A DNA stretch of 64,000 nucleotides from an uncultured Pseudomonadota bacterium (GCA_903875225.1 CAIQVJ010000006.1:35380-99379), one strand, 5' to 3'. Positions 37,280-47,082 are shown, counted from the stretch's first letter. Numbers and translations are program-made. Notes: generated by a model from the letters alone, not told the origin.

Positions 37280-37548
37280 TGCGCGGGAAAGTCGACGACG
37301 TCTGAGGCCTCGGCCCGCGTGTCGGTGCGCAGGAACAGCTCCTCGCCCACCTCGATGGCCGTGAGCGCGTGCCCGCGGGACACGTCGTGCCCATGGCCGT
37401 GAATCGGGATGAGCGAGTGTCCGTCGCGCGCCCAGGCGAGCGCGGTCTCGCGGTCGATCTGCCGCGTGGTGGCGTTCGCCACCCGGACCTCCAGCTTCTG
37501 GATGCGGCTGTTCGCGAGCTCTGCGTGCAGGATCTCAATGTCGGCCAC
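37276..37548 (-). CDS. Small conserved-looking protein of unknown function
   Basis: 90 aa from a GTG at 37548, chosen because CTCCGGAGAC places a GGAG just upstream and the protein then starts MADIEILHAELANSRIQKLE; the longer version has a weak N-terminus. Codon use at third positions is strongly G/C, supporting a real gene. Contains IHGHGHDVSRGHAL, a His-rich turn that could bind a metal. Its stop overlaps the stop of the upstream convergent gene (CTAG). It is divergent from the lipoprotein at 37642. Confidence 0.6.
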   Translation of the reverse strand: MADIEILHAELANSRIQKLEVRVANATTRQIDRETALAWARDGHSLIPIHGHGHDVSRGHALTAIEVGEELFLRTDTRAEASDVVDFPAH

Positions 37549-37641
37549 GACGTCTCCGGAGTTGCCACTGGCCTTATCGCCCGCTGCGACCGGAGACAAA
37601 CATTCACCGGCGATCCGCCCGGCCACGGACTACGGGTGGGG

Positions 37642-38673
37642 ATGCGCCAACTTCTTCGTGTCGGCTCGCCGTTCGTGCTCCTCGGCTGCGTGCATCATGC
37701 CCCGGAGGTGGTCGCCCCACCGGTGCCATCCGCCCCCCACCTGCCGGCACCCGTCGCCGATCTCTACATCCGGCACACCGGGCAGCCCGTGGATCCGCTG
37801 GTCACGCAGGTGTTGGGCGGACGGGCCTGGGACGAGGTGCTGTCCGGCGCGGCGTCCGGACTGGCGCTGACCCTGGCTGCGCGCGGGGAGGTGGATCTCT
37901 CGGCGGCCCGCTGGGCGGCGGTTCGTGCGGGCTACCCATTCCAGGTGCTCGGCGTGGACGTGGTCCACGTGGCGCACGAGGCCACCCCCACCCTCAACGT
38001 GCCCACCGACGGAGACCTCGGGCTCGTGCGCGCTCGCGGACCGGACGACGACATCTGGGTGGTGCTGCACGGTGCGGGCGGGCCGGATCTGCCGCCGGTG
38101 CCCCGCGAGGCCCACGTGGGGGACTTCGTGCCGCTCTCGGGCGCGACCTGGCGGGCATCGAGCCCGGATGGGGAGGTTCGCGCGCTCACCGGGGGGATCC
38201 TGCTGGACCGGGCCGGCGAGTGGCTGCTGGAGGCGACAGCGGGCGGAAAGGTGGTTGCGACGCTGCCCGTGTACGTCGGGGAGGTCACGCCGGACACATC
38301 ACCCTTCGTCGGATCCCTCTCGGGCCAGGACCCCGAGGAGGCCACGTTCAACGCGCTGGCGGCGGTGTGGGACTGGTACGGGCGCTCGGCACCGGTGCGC
38401 GATTCGGGGATGGACTCGGTCGCGCGTGTCCGGCTGCGCGCGTTGACCGCGGGCACTGGGGTCGACCCGGCCGGCACGCTGCTGAAGCGCGCGGGCTTCG
38501 TGGACGGAGCGAACGGCGGCGAGTGCGAGGCCGAGTCGCTCCGGGAGTGCCTCGAACAGATGTGGTGGTCCCCGGACCAGCGCGTGATCTTCGCGGGGGA
38601 CTACAGTTCGGTCGGGGTGGCGACGAGCAGCGAGGGGCATGGCGTACGTGTCGTGGTCCTCGTCGCCCGGTAG
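37642..38673 (+). CDS. Lipoprotein of unknown function
   Basis: 343 aa from ATG 37642 (GGTGGGG directly upstream); the reading frame is open further left, over the divergent gene. Signal MRQLLRVGSPFVLLGC (lipobox Cys16). The mature part begins with a Pro-rich stretch, then a helical region (about 50-120) and a beta-rich domain (about 125-240) with GEWLLEATAGGKVVATLPVYV. The C-terminal 100 residues resemble an SCP/CAP-like or enzyme-like module but no catalytic motif was found. Function unknown. Confidence 0.7.
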   Translation: MRQLLRVGSPFVLLGCVHHAPEVVAPPVPSAPHLPAPVADLYIRHTGQPVDPLVTQVLGGRAWDEVLSGAASGLALTLAARGEVDLSAARWAAVRAGYPFQVLGVDVVHVAHEATPTLNVPTDGDLGLVRARGPDDDIWVVLHGAGGPDLPPVPREAHVGDFVPLSGATWRASSPDGEVRALTGGILLDRAGEWLLEATAGGKVVATLPVYVGEVTPDTSPFVGSLSGQDPEEATFNALAAVWDWYGRSAPVRDSGMDSVARVRLRALTAGTGVDPAGTLLKRAGFVDGANGGECEAESLRECLEQMWWSPDQRVIFAGDYSSVGVATSSEGHGVRVVVLVAR

Positions 38674-38763
38674 GCTGCCGCGGGGGATAGGAGGCCTCGG
38701 AGGCTGATCCTGCGAGCATGGCATCGTCCTTGCTTTCTCTTTCGGCAACCCCTGGAGTTTCCG

Positions 38764-39798
38764 GTGCTGATCCTCACGCTCATTGCCTGCCAGCCTGCTG
38801 ACCGTTTCTTCGTGGTCGACAACTTCAACCCGGGCATCGAGCTCTCCGAGGATTCGGTGGCCGACTCGTACGCGTTCGGCAGCGATCTGCACTACACCGT
38901 CAACGAGTCCGCGCACTGGGGACGGCGGGCCGACCTGCGCGGGTTCACGCTCGTGAGCTCGGACCCGGCGGTCATCTCCATCTCCTCGGCGATGTCGTCG
39001 GTAGACACGGTCGATGCGGAGGCCCAGGCCGTCGGGGCGGGCACTGCTTCGCTGCTTGTGCTCGACGACACGGGCGCGACCGTTCACGAGGTGCAGGTGG
39101 AGGTGGCCGTGCCGGACGCCGTCACCCTGACCTCGAAGCTCGCGATCGACGTCGGCTCCGGGTTCGTCCCCGGAACCCCCCAGAAGATCCTCGTCGGGAG
39201 CTACTCGGCCTTCGAAGCTGAGTTCTCGGCGTCCGGGCGCGGCCTCGCCGCGCACGAGGTGCTTGGCGCTGCCGGTGGTGACACGCTCGCGGTCCAGGTC
39301 GAGGACTCCACCCTGTGGGAGGACCGGGAGTGGATGTCTGTGTGGCCCACGCTCTCGGGCACGCAGTCGGTCTCGGTGCTCGCTGCGGGCAGCCCGATCT
39401 CCGACGTGGCGTTCGACGCCGTGGCCGTCGAGCAGATCGTGGGGCTTCAGGTCGTCGGCAACGTGACCGGTGCCGGGATGGACGGCACGGTGGTGGTCGG
39501 GGCGGTGGGCGTGGACGCGTCGGGCGCGATGGTGCTGGGGGTGAGCCCGACCTGGGTGTTGCCCGACGGCACCGAGTGGGTGGGGGACGAGCTCTCCTTC
39601 GAGCCGGACGCGAGCATCGCGCCGGTCACGCTCACCGTGCGCTTCGGCACCGTGGAGACCGAGGTCTCGATCGCGGGCCGGCCCACGGGTACGCTCTCGT
39701 CGTCCACGATCGGGTGCGCCTCCGTCGGGGGCAGCCCCGCGGTCTGGCTCGGCGTGGCAGGGTTGTTTGCGATCGCCGGGCGTCGTCGCCGCGCGTGA
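38764..39798 (+). CDS. Lipoprotein with C-terminal MYXO-CTERM-like tail
   Basis: 344 aa from a GTG at 38764 with GGAG just upstream. N-terminal MLILTLIAC puts a lipobox Cys at residue 9, a very short uncharged signal. Two beta-sandwich modules follow, probably Ig-like. The C-terminus is GCASVGGSP, a hydrophobic helix (VWLGVAGLFAIAG) and RRRRA, the three-part plan of MYXO-CTERM sorting signals (Cys motif, helix, Arg cluster). Having both an N-terminal lipid anchor and a C-terminal sorting tail is unusual. Surface-exposed role likely; function unknown. Confidence 0.75.
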   Translation: MLILTLIACQPADRFFVVDNFNPGIELSEDSVADSYAFGSDLHYTVNESAHWGRRADLRGFTLVSSDPAVISISSAMSSVDTVDAEAQAVGAGTASLLVLDDTGATVHEVQVEVAVPDAVTLTSKLAIDVGSGFVPGTPQKILVGSYSAFEAEFSASGRGLAAHEVLGAAGGDTLAVQVEDSTLWEDREWMSVWPTLSGTQSVSVLAAGSPISDVAFDAVAVEQIVGLQVVGNVTGAGMDGTVVVGAVGVDASGAMVLGVSPTWVLPDGTEWVGDELSFEPDASIAPVTLTVRFGTVETEVSIAGRPTGTLSSSTIGCASVGGSPAVWLGVAGLFAIAGRRRRA

Positions 39799-39861
39799 TG
39801 AGCAGCGCGGGGCGGTCCCGGGCCCGCGCGGGTTAGTCCCCGCGTCACCTCTCCCGGATTC

Positions 39862-41760
39862 GTGATGCGTCCTGAACTCTCCCGGTTGCTCCTCGTCTTG
39901 CCGGTGTTGTTCTGCGGGTGCCAGGACTACGACCTGAACGGGAAGCAGGACGATCCCGGGCAGGACCTCGACAGCGGCGACGACAACCCGGTGGACACCA
40001 CCTCGGATGACGCGTGCCCGGATGACGACCTCGCAGCCGAGGACGTCGCGCTCAACGACGCCTGCCACTACGAGGTCGGCGGGTTCACGCCGATCGTGGA
40101 GTGGGACGTGCCCGGCGAGGCGAGCGATGCGCTCCCGGTGGTCGGTGACCTCGACGGGGACGGCATCCCGGAGATCGTGGTCAACTGGGCGTTCCTGGGG
40201 CCGGGCGAGCTTGCGGCCTACCACGGGGACGGCAGCGGCGAGATGTGGCGGACGACCGGGGCAGACACCGGCTACGGCGCCCACCCCGCCATCGCCGACG
40301 TGGACGGCGACGGGCACCCCGAGGTGTTCGTCGTCCGCGAATATGCCAACGAGATCTTCACCTTCGGCGCGGGCGTGTACTCGGTCGTCGAGTACTCCTG
40401 GGACGGGGTGGAGCTCGCCGAGTCCGACATCTTCTCGGACGACTCGTTCGACTACGCCACCGGCATCACCGTCTCCGACATGGATCACGATGGTTCGCCC
40501 GAGATCATCGCCGGGCGCACGATCTTCAACGACGACCTGACCACGCGCGCCATCGGCGCCTACGGGCGCGGGTGTCCGGCCTATGCGGGGTTCGGCATCT
40601 ACGGGGAGGGCGCCCAGCCCGCCGTCGTGGACCTCGATCTGGACGGTCAGGAGGAGATCCTCTCCGGGGACGTGATGTACAACGCCGATGCGCAGGTCGT
40701 CGGTCGGGTGAGCGGAGCGAGCCAGGGGGCGACCGCCGTCGGGAACTTCGACAGCGACCCGGAGGGCGAGTTCGTGCGCGTCTCCGGGAACGTCATCCAG
40801 GCCTACGACACGGACGGCTCCGTGCTCTGGGGGCCGCTCACCAACCCGAGCGCCAACATCTTCCCCATCCCCGCGATCGGGGACATCGACGGGGATGGCA
40901 AGCCGGAGATCATCGTCGCCGGGGGGAATGTCATCTGGGCGCTCAACGCCGAGGACGGCTCGCAGCTGTGGACGCAGCGGGCGCAGGACATGAGCGGGGC
41001 GACCGGCGCGAGCATCTTCGACTTCGACGCGGACGGTGTGCCCGAGGTGGTGTACATCGACGAGGTCGAGATGATCGCGTTCAACGGTGCGGACGGCGCG
41101 GTGAAGTTCCTCTCGACGGAGCACGCCTCGGCGACGATGTACGACTACCCGGTGGTCGCCGACGTCGACGCCGACGGCCATGCCGAGATCGTGGTCGTCC
41201 ACGACGCATGGTCGAGCGGGATGTCGGTGTACGGCGATGCCACGAACTCGTGGGCACCCGCGCGAAAGGTCTGGAACCAGCACGACTACACGATCACCAA
41301 CATCAACGACGACCTCTCGGTGCCGGTCACGGCCATCCCGAACTTCACCGTGTACAACAGCTTCCACTCGGCCCTCGCCGTCGCCCCCGGCGCAACGCTG
41401 GACGCTGAGCTCGAGGGCGAGATCGTGGGGACCTGCACGGACGACTGCGACACCGGCACGCTGCACGTGGTGGGGCGCGCGAAGAACACCGGGGGGAGCG
41501 AGGTGCCCGCGGGGATCCAGGTCGCGCTCTACGGGCGTGGCGCGGATCCGGACAAGCTGCTCGCCACGGCCACCATCGCAGACGCGATCCCCTCCGGGCG
41601 CACCAGCGGGGGCATCCCGTTCGATGTGTCCACCGCGGATCTTGACGGCGTCGACTCGCTCTGGCTCGTGGTGGACGACGACGGCACCGGCACCGGCGCC
41701 ATCTCCGAGTGCCTCGAGGACGACAACGGGTTCCTCTACGACGGCGGACTCTGTCCTTGA
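39862..41760 (+). CDS. FG-GAP/VCBS-repeat lipoprotein
   Basis: 632 aa from GTG 39862 (ATG at 39865 alternative). Signal with lipobox (LVLPVLFCGC), then an Asp-rich segment. At least seven FG-GAP-type calcium loops: GDLDGDGIPEI, ADVDGDGHPEV, SDMDHDGSPEI, VDLDLDGQEEI, GDIDGDGKPEI, FDFDADGVPEV and ADVDADGHAEI. These predict a seven-bladed beta-propeller (about residues 75-440). A conserved linker WNQHDYTITNIN and a C-terminal CARDB-like module (about 510-632) follow. Likely a cell-surface adhesin or receptor. Its stop overlaps the start of the signal-peptidase-like gene (TGATG). Confidence 0.85.
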   Translation: MMRPELSRLLLVLPVLFCGCQDYDLNGKQDDPGQDLDSGDDNPVDTTSDDACPDDDLAAEDVALNDACHYEVGGFTPIVEWDVPGEASDALPVVGDLDGDGIPEIVVNWAFLGPGELAAYHGDGSGEMWRTTGADTGYGAHPAIADVDGDGHPEVFVVREYANEIFTFGAGVYSVVEYSWDGVELAESDIFSDDSFDYATGITVSDMDHDGSPEIIAGRTIFNDDLTTRAIGAYGRGCPAYAGFGIYGEGAQPAVVDLDLDGQEEILSGDVMYNADAQVVGRVSGASQGATAVGNFDSDPEGEFVRVSGNVIQAYDTDGSVLWGPLTNPSANIFPIPAIGDIDGDGKPEIIVAGGNVIWALNAEDGSQLWTQRAQDMSGATGASIFDFDADGVPEVVYIDEVEMIAFNGADGAVKFLSTEHASATMYDYPVVADVDADGHAEIVVVHDAWSSGMSVYGDATNSWAPARKVWNQHDYTITNINDDLSVPVTAIPNFTVYNSFHSALAVAPGATLDAELEGEIVGTCTDDCDTGTLHVVGRAKNTGGSEVPAGIQVALYGRGADPDKLLATATIADAIPSGRTSGGIPFDVSTADLDGVDSLWLVVDDDGTGTGAISECLEDDNGFLYDGGLCP

Positions 41761-42308
41761 TGCCGCGGCGCGGGTGGCGCGTGCTCGGGGTGCTGGTCGT
41801 CGTGCTGCTGCTCGCCGGCGTGGGGTCCCGGACTGCGTTCGTGGCGGACGACGCCATGGCGCCCTCGTTCCTGCCCGGGGACCTCGTGATCCTGTGGCCT
41901 GGCACTCCGGGGGTCGGCGACGTGGTCGCCGTCGTGGACCCCTTGGAGACCTCGTCGTGGACCCTGCGACGCGTGGAGGGCGTAGGGGGGTCGATCGGGT
42001 ACGATCTGGGGTCGTACGTGCGGGATCACGAGCCGGCCCTGCTCGACATGGGCGCGGATGACGCCGGGTTCTCGGTGGTGAAGGAAGGGGATCACCTCAC
42101 CCGCCACCTCACGCGCCACGTGGAGTGGAGCCTCTCCGAAGTCGGGATCCCGGACGACAGCGCCTGGTTGGGCGCCGACAATCGCGACATCGCGCTCGAC
42201 TCCCGCTGGTGGGGGCCGGTTCCGCTCGCTACGCTGCAGGGCACGGTGATCCTGCGCATCGGGCCGCCCCGGAACCGGTGGCGTGGCTGGTTCGAGGGCA
42301 GGGGGTAG
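41760..42308 (+). CDS. Signal-peptidase-I-like protein lacking both catalytic residues
   Basis: 182 aa from ATG 41760. One N-terminal membrane helix (about 7-24), then the S26 fold: DDAMAPSFLPGDLVIL aligns with the SMxPTLxxGD box, WTLRRVEGVGG with the xxKRVxGLPGD box, and LGADNRDIALDSRWWGPVP with the GDNRDNSxDSRxxGxVP box. At the nucleophile position Ser is replaced by Ala32, and at the Lys position Arg70 is found, so it is predicted inactive as a peptidase; a Ser-His (ER type) dyad is also impossible because the Ser is gone. Coupled to the upstream FG-GAP gene. Possible chaperone or binding role. Confidence 0.82.
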   Translation: MPRRGWRVLGVLVVVLLLAGVGSRTAFVADDAMAPSFLPGDLVILWPGTPGVGDVVAVVDPLETSSWTLRRVEGVGGSIGYDLGSYVRDHEPALLDMGADDAGFSVVKEGDHLTRHLTRHVEWSLSEVGIPDDSAWLGADNRDIALDSRWWGPVPLATLQGTVILRIGPPRNRWRGWFEGRG

Positions 42309-42400
42309 GGACCGGGGGTGAAGGCCACGCGGCTTGTCGCACCGGAGCCCGTGCATAGCACCTGTGGAGGCCGATCCTCGGCCAGACACCTGGAGATCCA

Positions 42401-42862
42401 GTGGTCAGACCGATCCTTCGCACCGTGCGCGTCCTGGGCATCCTCGCAGCCGCGCTCCACTTCGCGCCAGCCTGGGCGGCATGCGAGGCCGGGTCGCAGC
42501 CCGCGCGGGTCAGCTGCCTCACGGCGCAGCTCAACAAGGTCCTGGCTACACAGGCGGTCACCGAGGCGGAGGTCAGGGGCCTGCAGGCCGATCTGGCCGA
42601 CGAGACCGCGCGCGGAGACGCGCTCGAGCAACGGCTCGCAGGGGCGGAGGCCAGGCTCCTGGTCACCGAGTCGGACGTGGGTGATGCACAGTCGAGGCTC
42701 GACGCGCACGACATCGACCTGGAGACGCTATTCTCGTCGTCCGCTGCGGTGGACGCCGCGCTCGCCCTCATGGAGGCGGAGCTTGGCGACATCGGGAGCA
42801 CCTTGAAGTCCCTCGGCGATCCCTTCGCCCCGGGTTGGTCGAGCACGGGGCAGAGTCCCTGA
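42401..42862 (+). CDS. Exported coiled-coil protein
   Basis: 153 aa from GTG 42401 (GGAG 7 bases upstream). Sec signal peptide with cleavage after AWA (about residue 26). The mature part has a Cys pair near its start, then a long coiled coil (about 55-115: LQADLADETARGDALEQRL, EARLLVTESDVGDAQSRL), then a Ser/Pro tail. Periplasmic. Function unknown. Confidence 0.65.
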   Translation: MVRPILRTVRVLGILAAALHFAPAWAACEAGSQPARVSCLTAQLNKVLATQAVTEAEVRGLQADLADETARGDALEQRLAGAEARLLVTESDVGDAQSRLDAHDIDLETLFSSSAAVDAALALMEAELGDIGSTLKSLGDPFAPGWSSTGQSP

Positions 42863-42918
42863 GCTGCGCGGACTTGGTCCGCCGCCGCCCACCTCCACCG
42901 CCCCGTCCCTGTCGCTCC

Positions 42919-43230
42919 CTACTTGTGCAGGGCGACCGTGAGGGCGTCCGCGCCGCAGTAGCCCATGTCGACCTTGACACCCGGCGCGTACTCCGCGCCC
43001 AGGGTCAACTTGCTGATGGAGAGCGTGTAGGTCTTCAGGTCCGCACCCTTGACCGTGACCGTGCGCGCCTTCACGTCGATCCCACTGATGGTCGCGTTGG
43101 TGAGGTTCTCGTTGGTGCAGAGCACACTGTTGGTCGTGGTCGTCGCGGCCGGCGGGTTCCTGGTGTTGGTCGGCTCTGCTGCAAGGGCCGAGCCCGCGAG
43201 GAGGACGAGCGAGAGGAGGAGGCGGTTCAT
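42919..43230 (-). CDS. Small exported protein of unknown function
   Basis: 103 aa from ATG 43230 (start chosen for its signal peptide, MNRLLLSLVLLAGSALA, cleaved before AEP). The frame is open upstream but the signal sits here. The mature part has a Thr-rich stretch and a beta-rich core (DVKARTVTVKGADLKTYTLSI) with two Cys residues. No domain recognised. Confidence 0.65.
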   Translation of the reverse strand: MNRLLLSLVLLAGSALAAEPTNTRNPPAATTTTNSVLCTNENLTNATISGIDVKARTVTVKGADLKTYTLSISKLTLGAEYAPGVKVDMGYCGADALTVALHK

Positions 43231-43345
43231 CGAAGACTCCGTTGGGTCGGCGCTGCCTATCCCGGCCACTTGCCCGCGCACGCGCGGGGACGTGGCCCGC
43301 CCGACCCTCGCCCGGTCTGCATCGCGCCCGTGCTACGGTGGCCGG

Positions 43346-44344
<999 letters not shown>

Positions 44345-44370
44345 GCTCCGGTTCCCGTCCGGGTGCCGCG

Positions 44371-45459
44371 TCAGGCCTTGTCTGGCACCGTGTTCGCGAA
44401 CGCGATCCGGCCGCGGCCCGTGCGCTTGGCTGCGTACAGGGCGGCGTCTGCGGCCTGGATCAGCGCAGCGCCGGTGGTGCCGTGCTCCGGGAAGATCGCG
44501 ATGCCGAACGACAGGCCGACGCCTCCGGGGCTCGCCTGGACAGCCTCGAGCATCCGCTCCGTGGCATCGAGCATACGCACGGCCCGCATCCCGGTCGCCT
44601 CCCGGCTCGCGTCCGGAAGCACCAACGTGAACTCGTCCCCTCCGTAGCGGCACGCGACGTCGCTCGCCCGCACCTGCCCCTGCAGCAGCGCCCCGATGCT
44701 TCGTAGCAGCGCGTCCCCCGCGAGGTGTCCGTGCGTGTCGTTGAACGGCTTGAAGCGGTCCACGTCCACCATGATGACCCCGATGGTGGTCCCTGCGCGG
44801 CGTGCGCGCGCAAGCTCCCGTTCGAGCGTCTCTTCGAGGTATCTGCGGTTGAACAGCCCGGTGAGCGGGTCACGCACGGTCTGCTCGCGCAGCGTCGCTG
44901 CGTAGCCGCTGAGCTGCTGCGTCTGCCGGTCGATCTGCGCCCAGTCGGCGAGCGTGGTCTGGTTCACCACCACGCTCAGGATGGAGACGAACACCACGAG
45001 GGAGAGGAGGCTTGGCCAGTTGACGGAGTCCAGCTCGGGGCTCAGGGTGAGCACGACCGTGAGCAGCGCCAACTGCAACGCCCCCACGAGCACGGTGCCG
45101 AGGGGAGAGAGCAGGAGCGCGCTGAGCAGGATCGGCACGACCGCGAAGCTGAGCGGGACCACGTCTCCCGCCAGGATGCTCGGATCGATGAGCACCGAGC
45201 CCCAGGGGCCTGCACATGCGACGAGGATCGTGAGCCACGCCGCAGGGCGATAGCGCCCCGCCCGGTTGAGGCCGTACGCGAGCGCCAGCACGCCGAACAT
45301 GCTCGTGGTCATGGCCGCGTAGGCCCAGCGTGGCTGGAAGGAGGGCGGGTTGACCATGAGGGCCACCGCGGAGATCCCGACGAGGACGCAGAGCGCCCGG
45401 AGCAGTCGGGCGAGCATGGCCGAGCGCCGGTGTTCGGGATCGATCTCCACCGGGATCAT
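44371..45459 (-). CDS. Membrane-bound diguanylate cyclase (GGDEF)
   Basis: Makes c-di-GMP from two GTP. 362 aa. Six predicted N-terminal membrane helices (about 17-165) form a 6-TM sensor region. After a short helix comes the GGDEF domain: RDPLTGLFNRRYL, DRFKPFNDTHGHLAGD, RYGGDEFTLV with active site GGDEF at 273-277. The product-inhibition site RxxD (RASD, 264-267) is present, so the enzyme should be feedback-regulated. The ligand of the sensor region is unknown. Confidence 0.93.
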   Translation of the reverse strand: MIPVEIDPEHRRSAMLARLLRALCVLVGISAVALMVNPPSFQPRWAYAAMTTSMFGVLALAYGLNRAGRYRPAAWLTILVACAGPWGSVLIDPSILAGDVVPLSFAVVPILLSALLLSPLGTVLVGALQLALLTVVLTLSPELDSVNWPSLLSLVVFVSILSVVVNQTTLADWAQIDRQTQQLSGYAATLREQTVRDPLTGLFNRRYLEETLERELARARRAGTTIGVIMVDVDRFKPFNDTHGHLAGDALLRSIGALLQGQVRASDVACRYGGDEFTLVLPDASREATGMRAVRMLDATERMLEAVQASPGGVGLSFGIAIFPEHGTTGAALIQAADAALYAAKRTGRGRIAFANTVPDKA

Positions 45460-45708
45460 CCGGCCCCCGATCCGTCCGTGCCCCGGGCTCGTGGGACCTG
45501 GGCTGACGTGCCCGGCGCGTCTCCCACACCGCGCCGCTCGGCGTCGTGCGGGCGAGGCGTCTCGGGTTCAGCGGACATGAAGGACCTTAACACGCCTGCC
45601 CTCGGCGCTGGCCGCAGGGGCGCCGCCCGGCCCGTGGCCGCTCGCCGGGCCCCGATCAGCGCTCGCCGGCAAAGGGCGCTAAGCTACGGGTTCACCCCGA
45701 GCACCCGC

Positions 45709-46485
45709 ATGAGCAAGGCCAGCAGCGACGGCTACCACCTGAAGTTCACGATCGGCAAAGCCCTCTGGCGGGATCTTTTTTCGGTCGGTCTGCCCTACAA
45801 GGTCGCCGACGGCGGCTTCGATCTCATCGAGAACGTCCGCGCGAGCATCAAGCAGCTCGAGGTGCGTGAGAAGGTGAAGGGCCTGCTCGCCGACCGGCAG
45901 GTGCCCGAGGTGCTGCAGCGCGGCCGGGTGATCGCGGGGAACGTCTGGCAGAACCGCCGGGAGCAGGTCTACCAGGTCGTGAACGAGCTCGTGCGGGTGA
46001 ATGGGGATTGGAAGGTCGAGGTGGATCGCGATGGGTCCGACTTCAAGTACTCCCAGCAGCGCTTCGGCGTGGAGGCGCACGTCAAGGTCGTCGCCACGGG
46101 CAAGGTGTACCTGTTGCGTGAGAACATCGAGTTTCCCTTCGTGCTCGAAAAGCGCATCGGCGCGGAGGCCTCGCTTGGTGACATCCACTACGACGCCGAA
46201 CGCCGCGCGCTCGTCGGTACGCTCGAGGGCGTCACGGTCGATTTTGGGGAGCACATCATCCTCCAACTCCTCAACCGGGGGGCCGAGTACCTCATCGCCC
46301 AACAGACGCCGAAGGTGAACCCCGTTCCAATCCTCAAGAAGGATCAAATCGAGGAGATGGTCTCACCGGCGGGTGGACCGTTCAAGATCAAGATGGGGGT
46401 GGAGGATGTCGCGTTGGACATCTCGGAGGAGGAGCTGACGTTGAAGATCCGGTTCGGGTTCACCCAACTTCAGTTGGCTGGGTAG
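45709..46485 (+). CDS. Conserved-looking hypothetical protein
   Basis: 258 aa from ATG 45709; the reading frame extends nearly 1 kb upstream over the diguanylate cyclase as a high-GC shadow, which I exclude. The N-terminus has a hydrophobic/charged segment (FTIGKALWRDLFSVGLPYKV), then helical charged stretches and a beta-rich core (VYLLRENIEFPFVLEKRIGAEASLGDI). No signal peptide. No family recognised. It ends 402 bases before the next gene. Confidence 0.65.
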   Translation: MSKASSDGYHLKFTIGKALWRDLFSVGLPYKVADGGFDLIENVRASIKQLEVREKVKGLLADRQVPEVLQRGRVIAGNVWQNRREQVYQVVNELVRVNGDWKVEVDRDGSDFKYSQQRFGVEAHVKVVATGKVYLLRENIEFPFVLEKRIGAEASLGDIHYDAERRALVGTLEGVTVDFGEHIILQLLNRGAEYLIAQQTPKVNPVPILKKDQIEEMVSPAGGPFKIKMGVEDVALDISEEELTLKIRFGFTQLQLAG

Positions 46486-46887
46486 GTCCGGAAGGGGTTT
46501 ACTGTGTTGGTTGGGCGGCCTTGCTGCCCGCGTAGCCCGGTCAGGCTGGGTTCTCGGGACGGCCGTCTGACTGGGTCAGGGGGCCGGCCCGGGGGGGCCA
46601 TGGCCACAGCGGCGTCCGCCTTCTCAAAGAGTGCCTTCCACGGTGCCCGGCAGGGTGCCATCGGCGTTCCGACCATCAAGGAGGGATCGGTGTGCCGCGA
46701 AGCGGTGACTTGTGTACTCGTCGATGCTGACAATAGGTCATCAAACCGATACCACGCGTGGGTGTTCGTCGATTTTACTTGCGTTCATGGCCGGCTTCTG
46801 TTATATGCCGGCCAGCGATGCAACCCTCCAGGTCCCCCACAGTCGCTGCTTGCGGGTCTCGGGTGATTTGCCTGCCACGGAGTGCAC
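46486..46887. other. Gene-free stretch with inverted repeat and promoter-like boxes
   Basis: About 400 bases without a convincing gene. A GGGCGGC-CTT-GCTGCCC stem near 46531 could terminate the preceding gene but has no T-run. At 46779 TTGCGT, 17 bases, TATATG form a promoter-like pair, overlapped by an 8-bp inverted repeat (46788-46814). Several frames are open but short and without ribosome sites. Confidence 0.4.
46788..46814. repeat. 8-bp perfect inverted repeat flanking a -10-like box
   Basis: TGGCCGGC, 11-base loop containing TTATAT, GCCGGCCA. It overlaps the spacer and -10 of a promoter-like pair (46779-46807) that points to the small ORF at 46888. It could be an operator or an RNA hairpin. 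Confidence 0.4.
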
Positions 46888-47082
46888 ATGCCGGATGACA
46901 GCCTGTTTTTTTGCGACGAGCCCCAGCGTGACGAAGAGACGATCGAGGTGACCGCTTCGGTCCTGTTGCCCCCGGCAGCAGACCCGCACCCCCCCGTCAT
47001 GACCGACTTCGACTGGCTCGACCGCACCGAGTCCAACGGACTGCTCCATGCGTTCGAGGTCCGCGTCGCACGCGTTCGCTGA
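46888..47082 (+). CDS. Small hypothetical protein
   Basis: 64 aa from ATG 46888 with a GGAG 5-8 bases upstream. Codon third positions are about 80 % G/C, as in neighbouring genes, which supports coding. The sequence is acidic (MPDDSLFFCDEPQRDEETIE) and then more mixed with a Pro-rich centre, ending in a basic RVARVR. No export signal or domain recognised. Confidence 0.5.
   Translation: MPDDSLFFCDEPQRDEETIEVTASVLLPPAADPHPPVMTDFDWLDRTESNGLLHAFEVRVARVR

Noticed and set aside
37369..37641. Longer N-terminus of the lipoprotein at 37642
   Set aside because: It overlaps the divergent gene at 37276-37548 and lacks a signal peptide; the lipobox is only correct from ATG 37642.
44725..45708. 5' extension of the 45709 gene over the diguanylate cyclase
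   Set aside because: Antisense high-GC shadow of the GGDEF gene; composition is Arg/Glu/His-rich and unlike a real domain.
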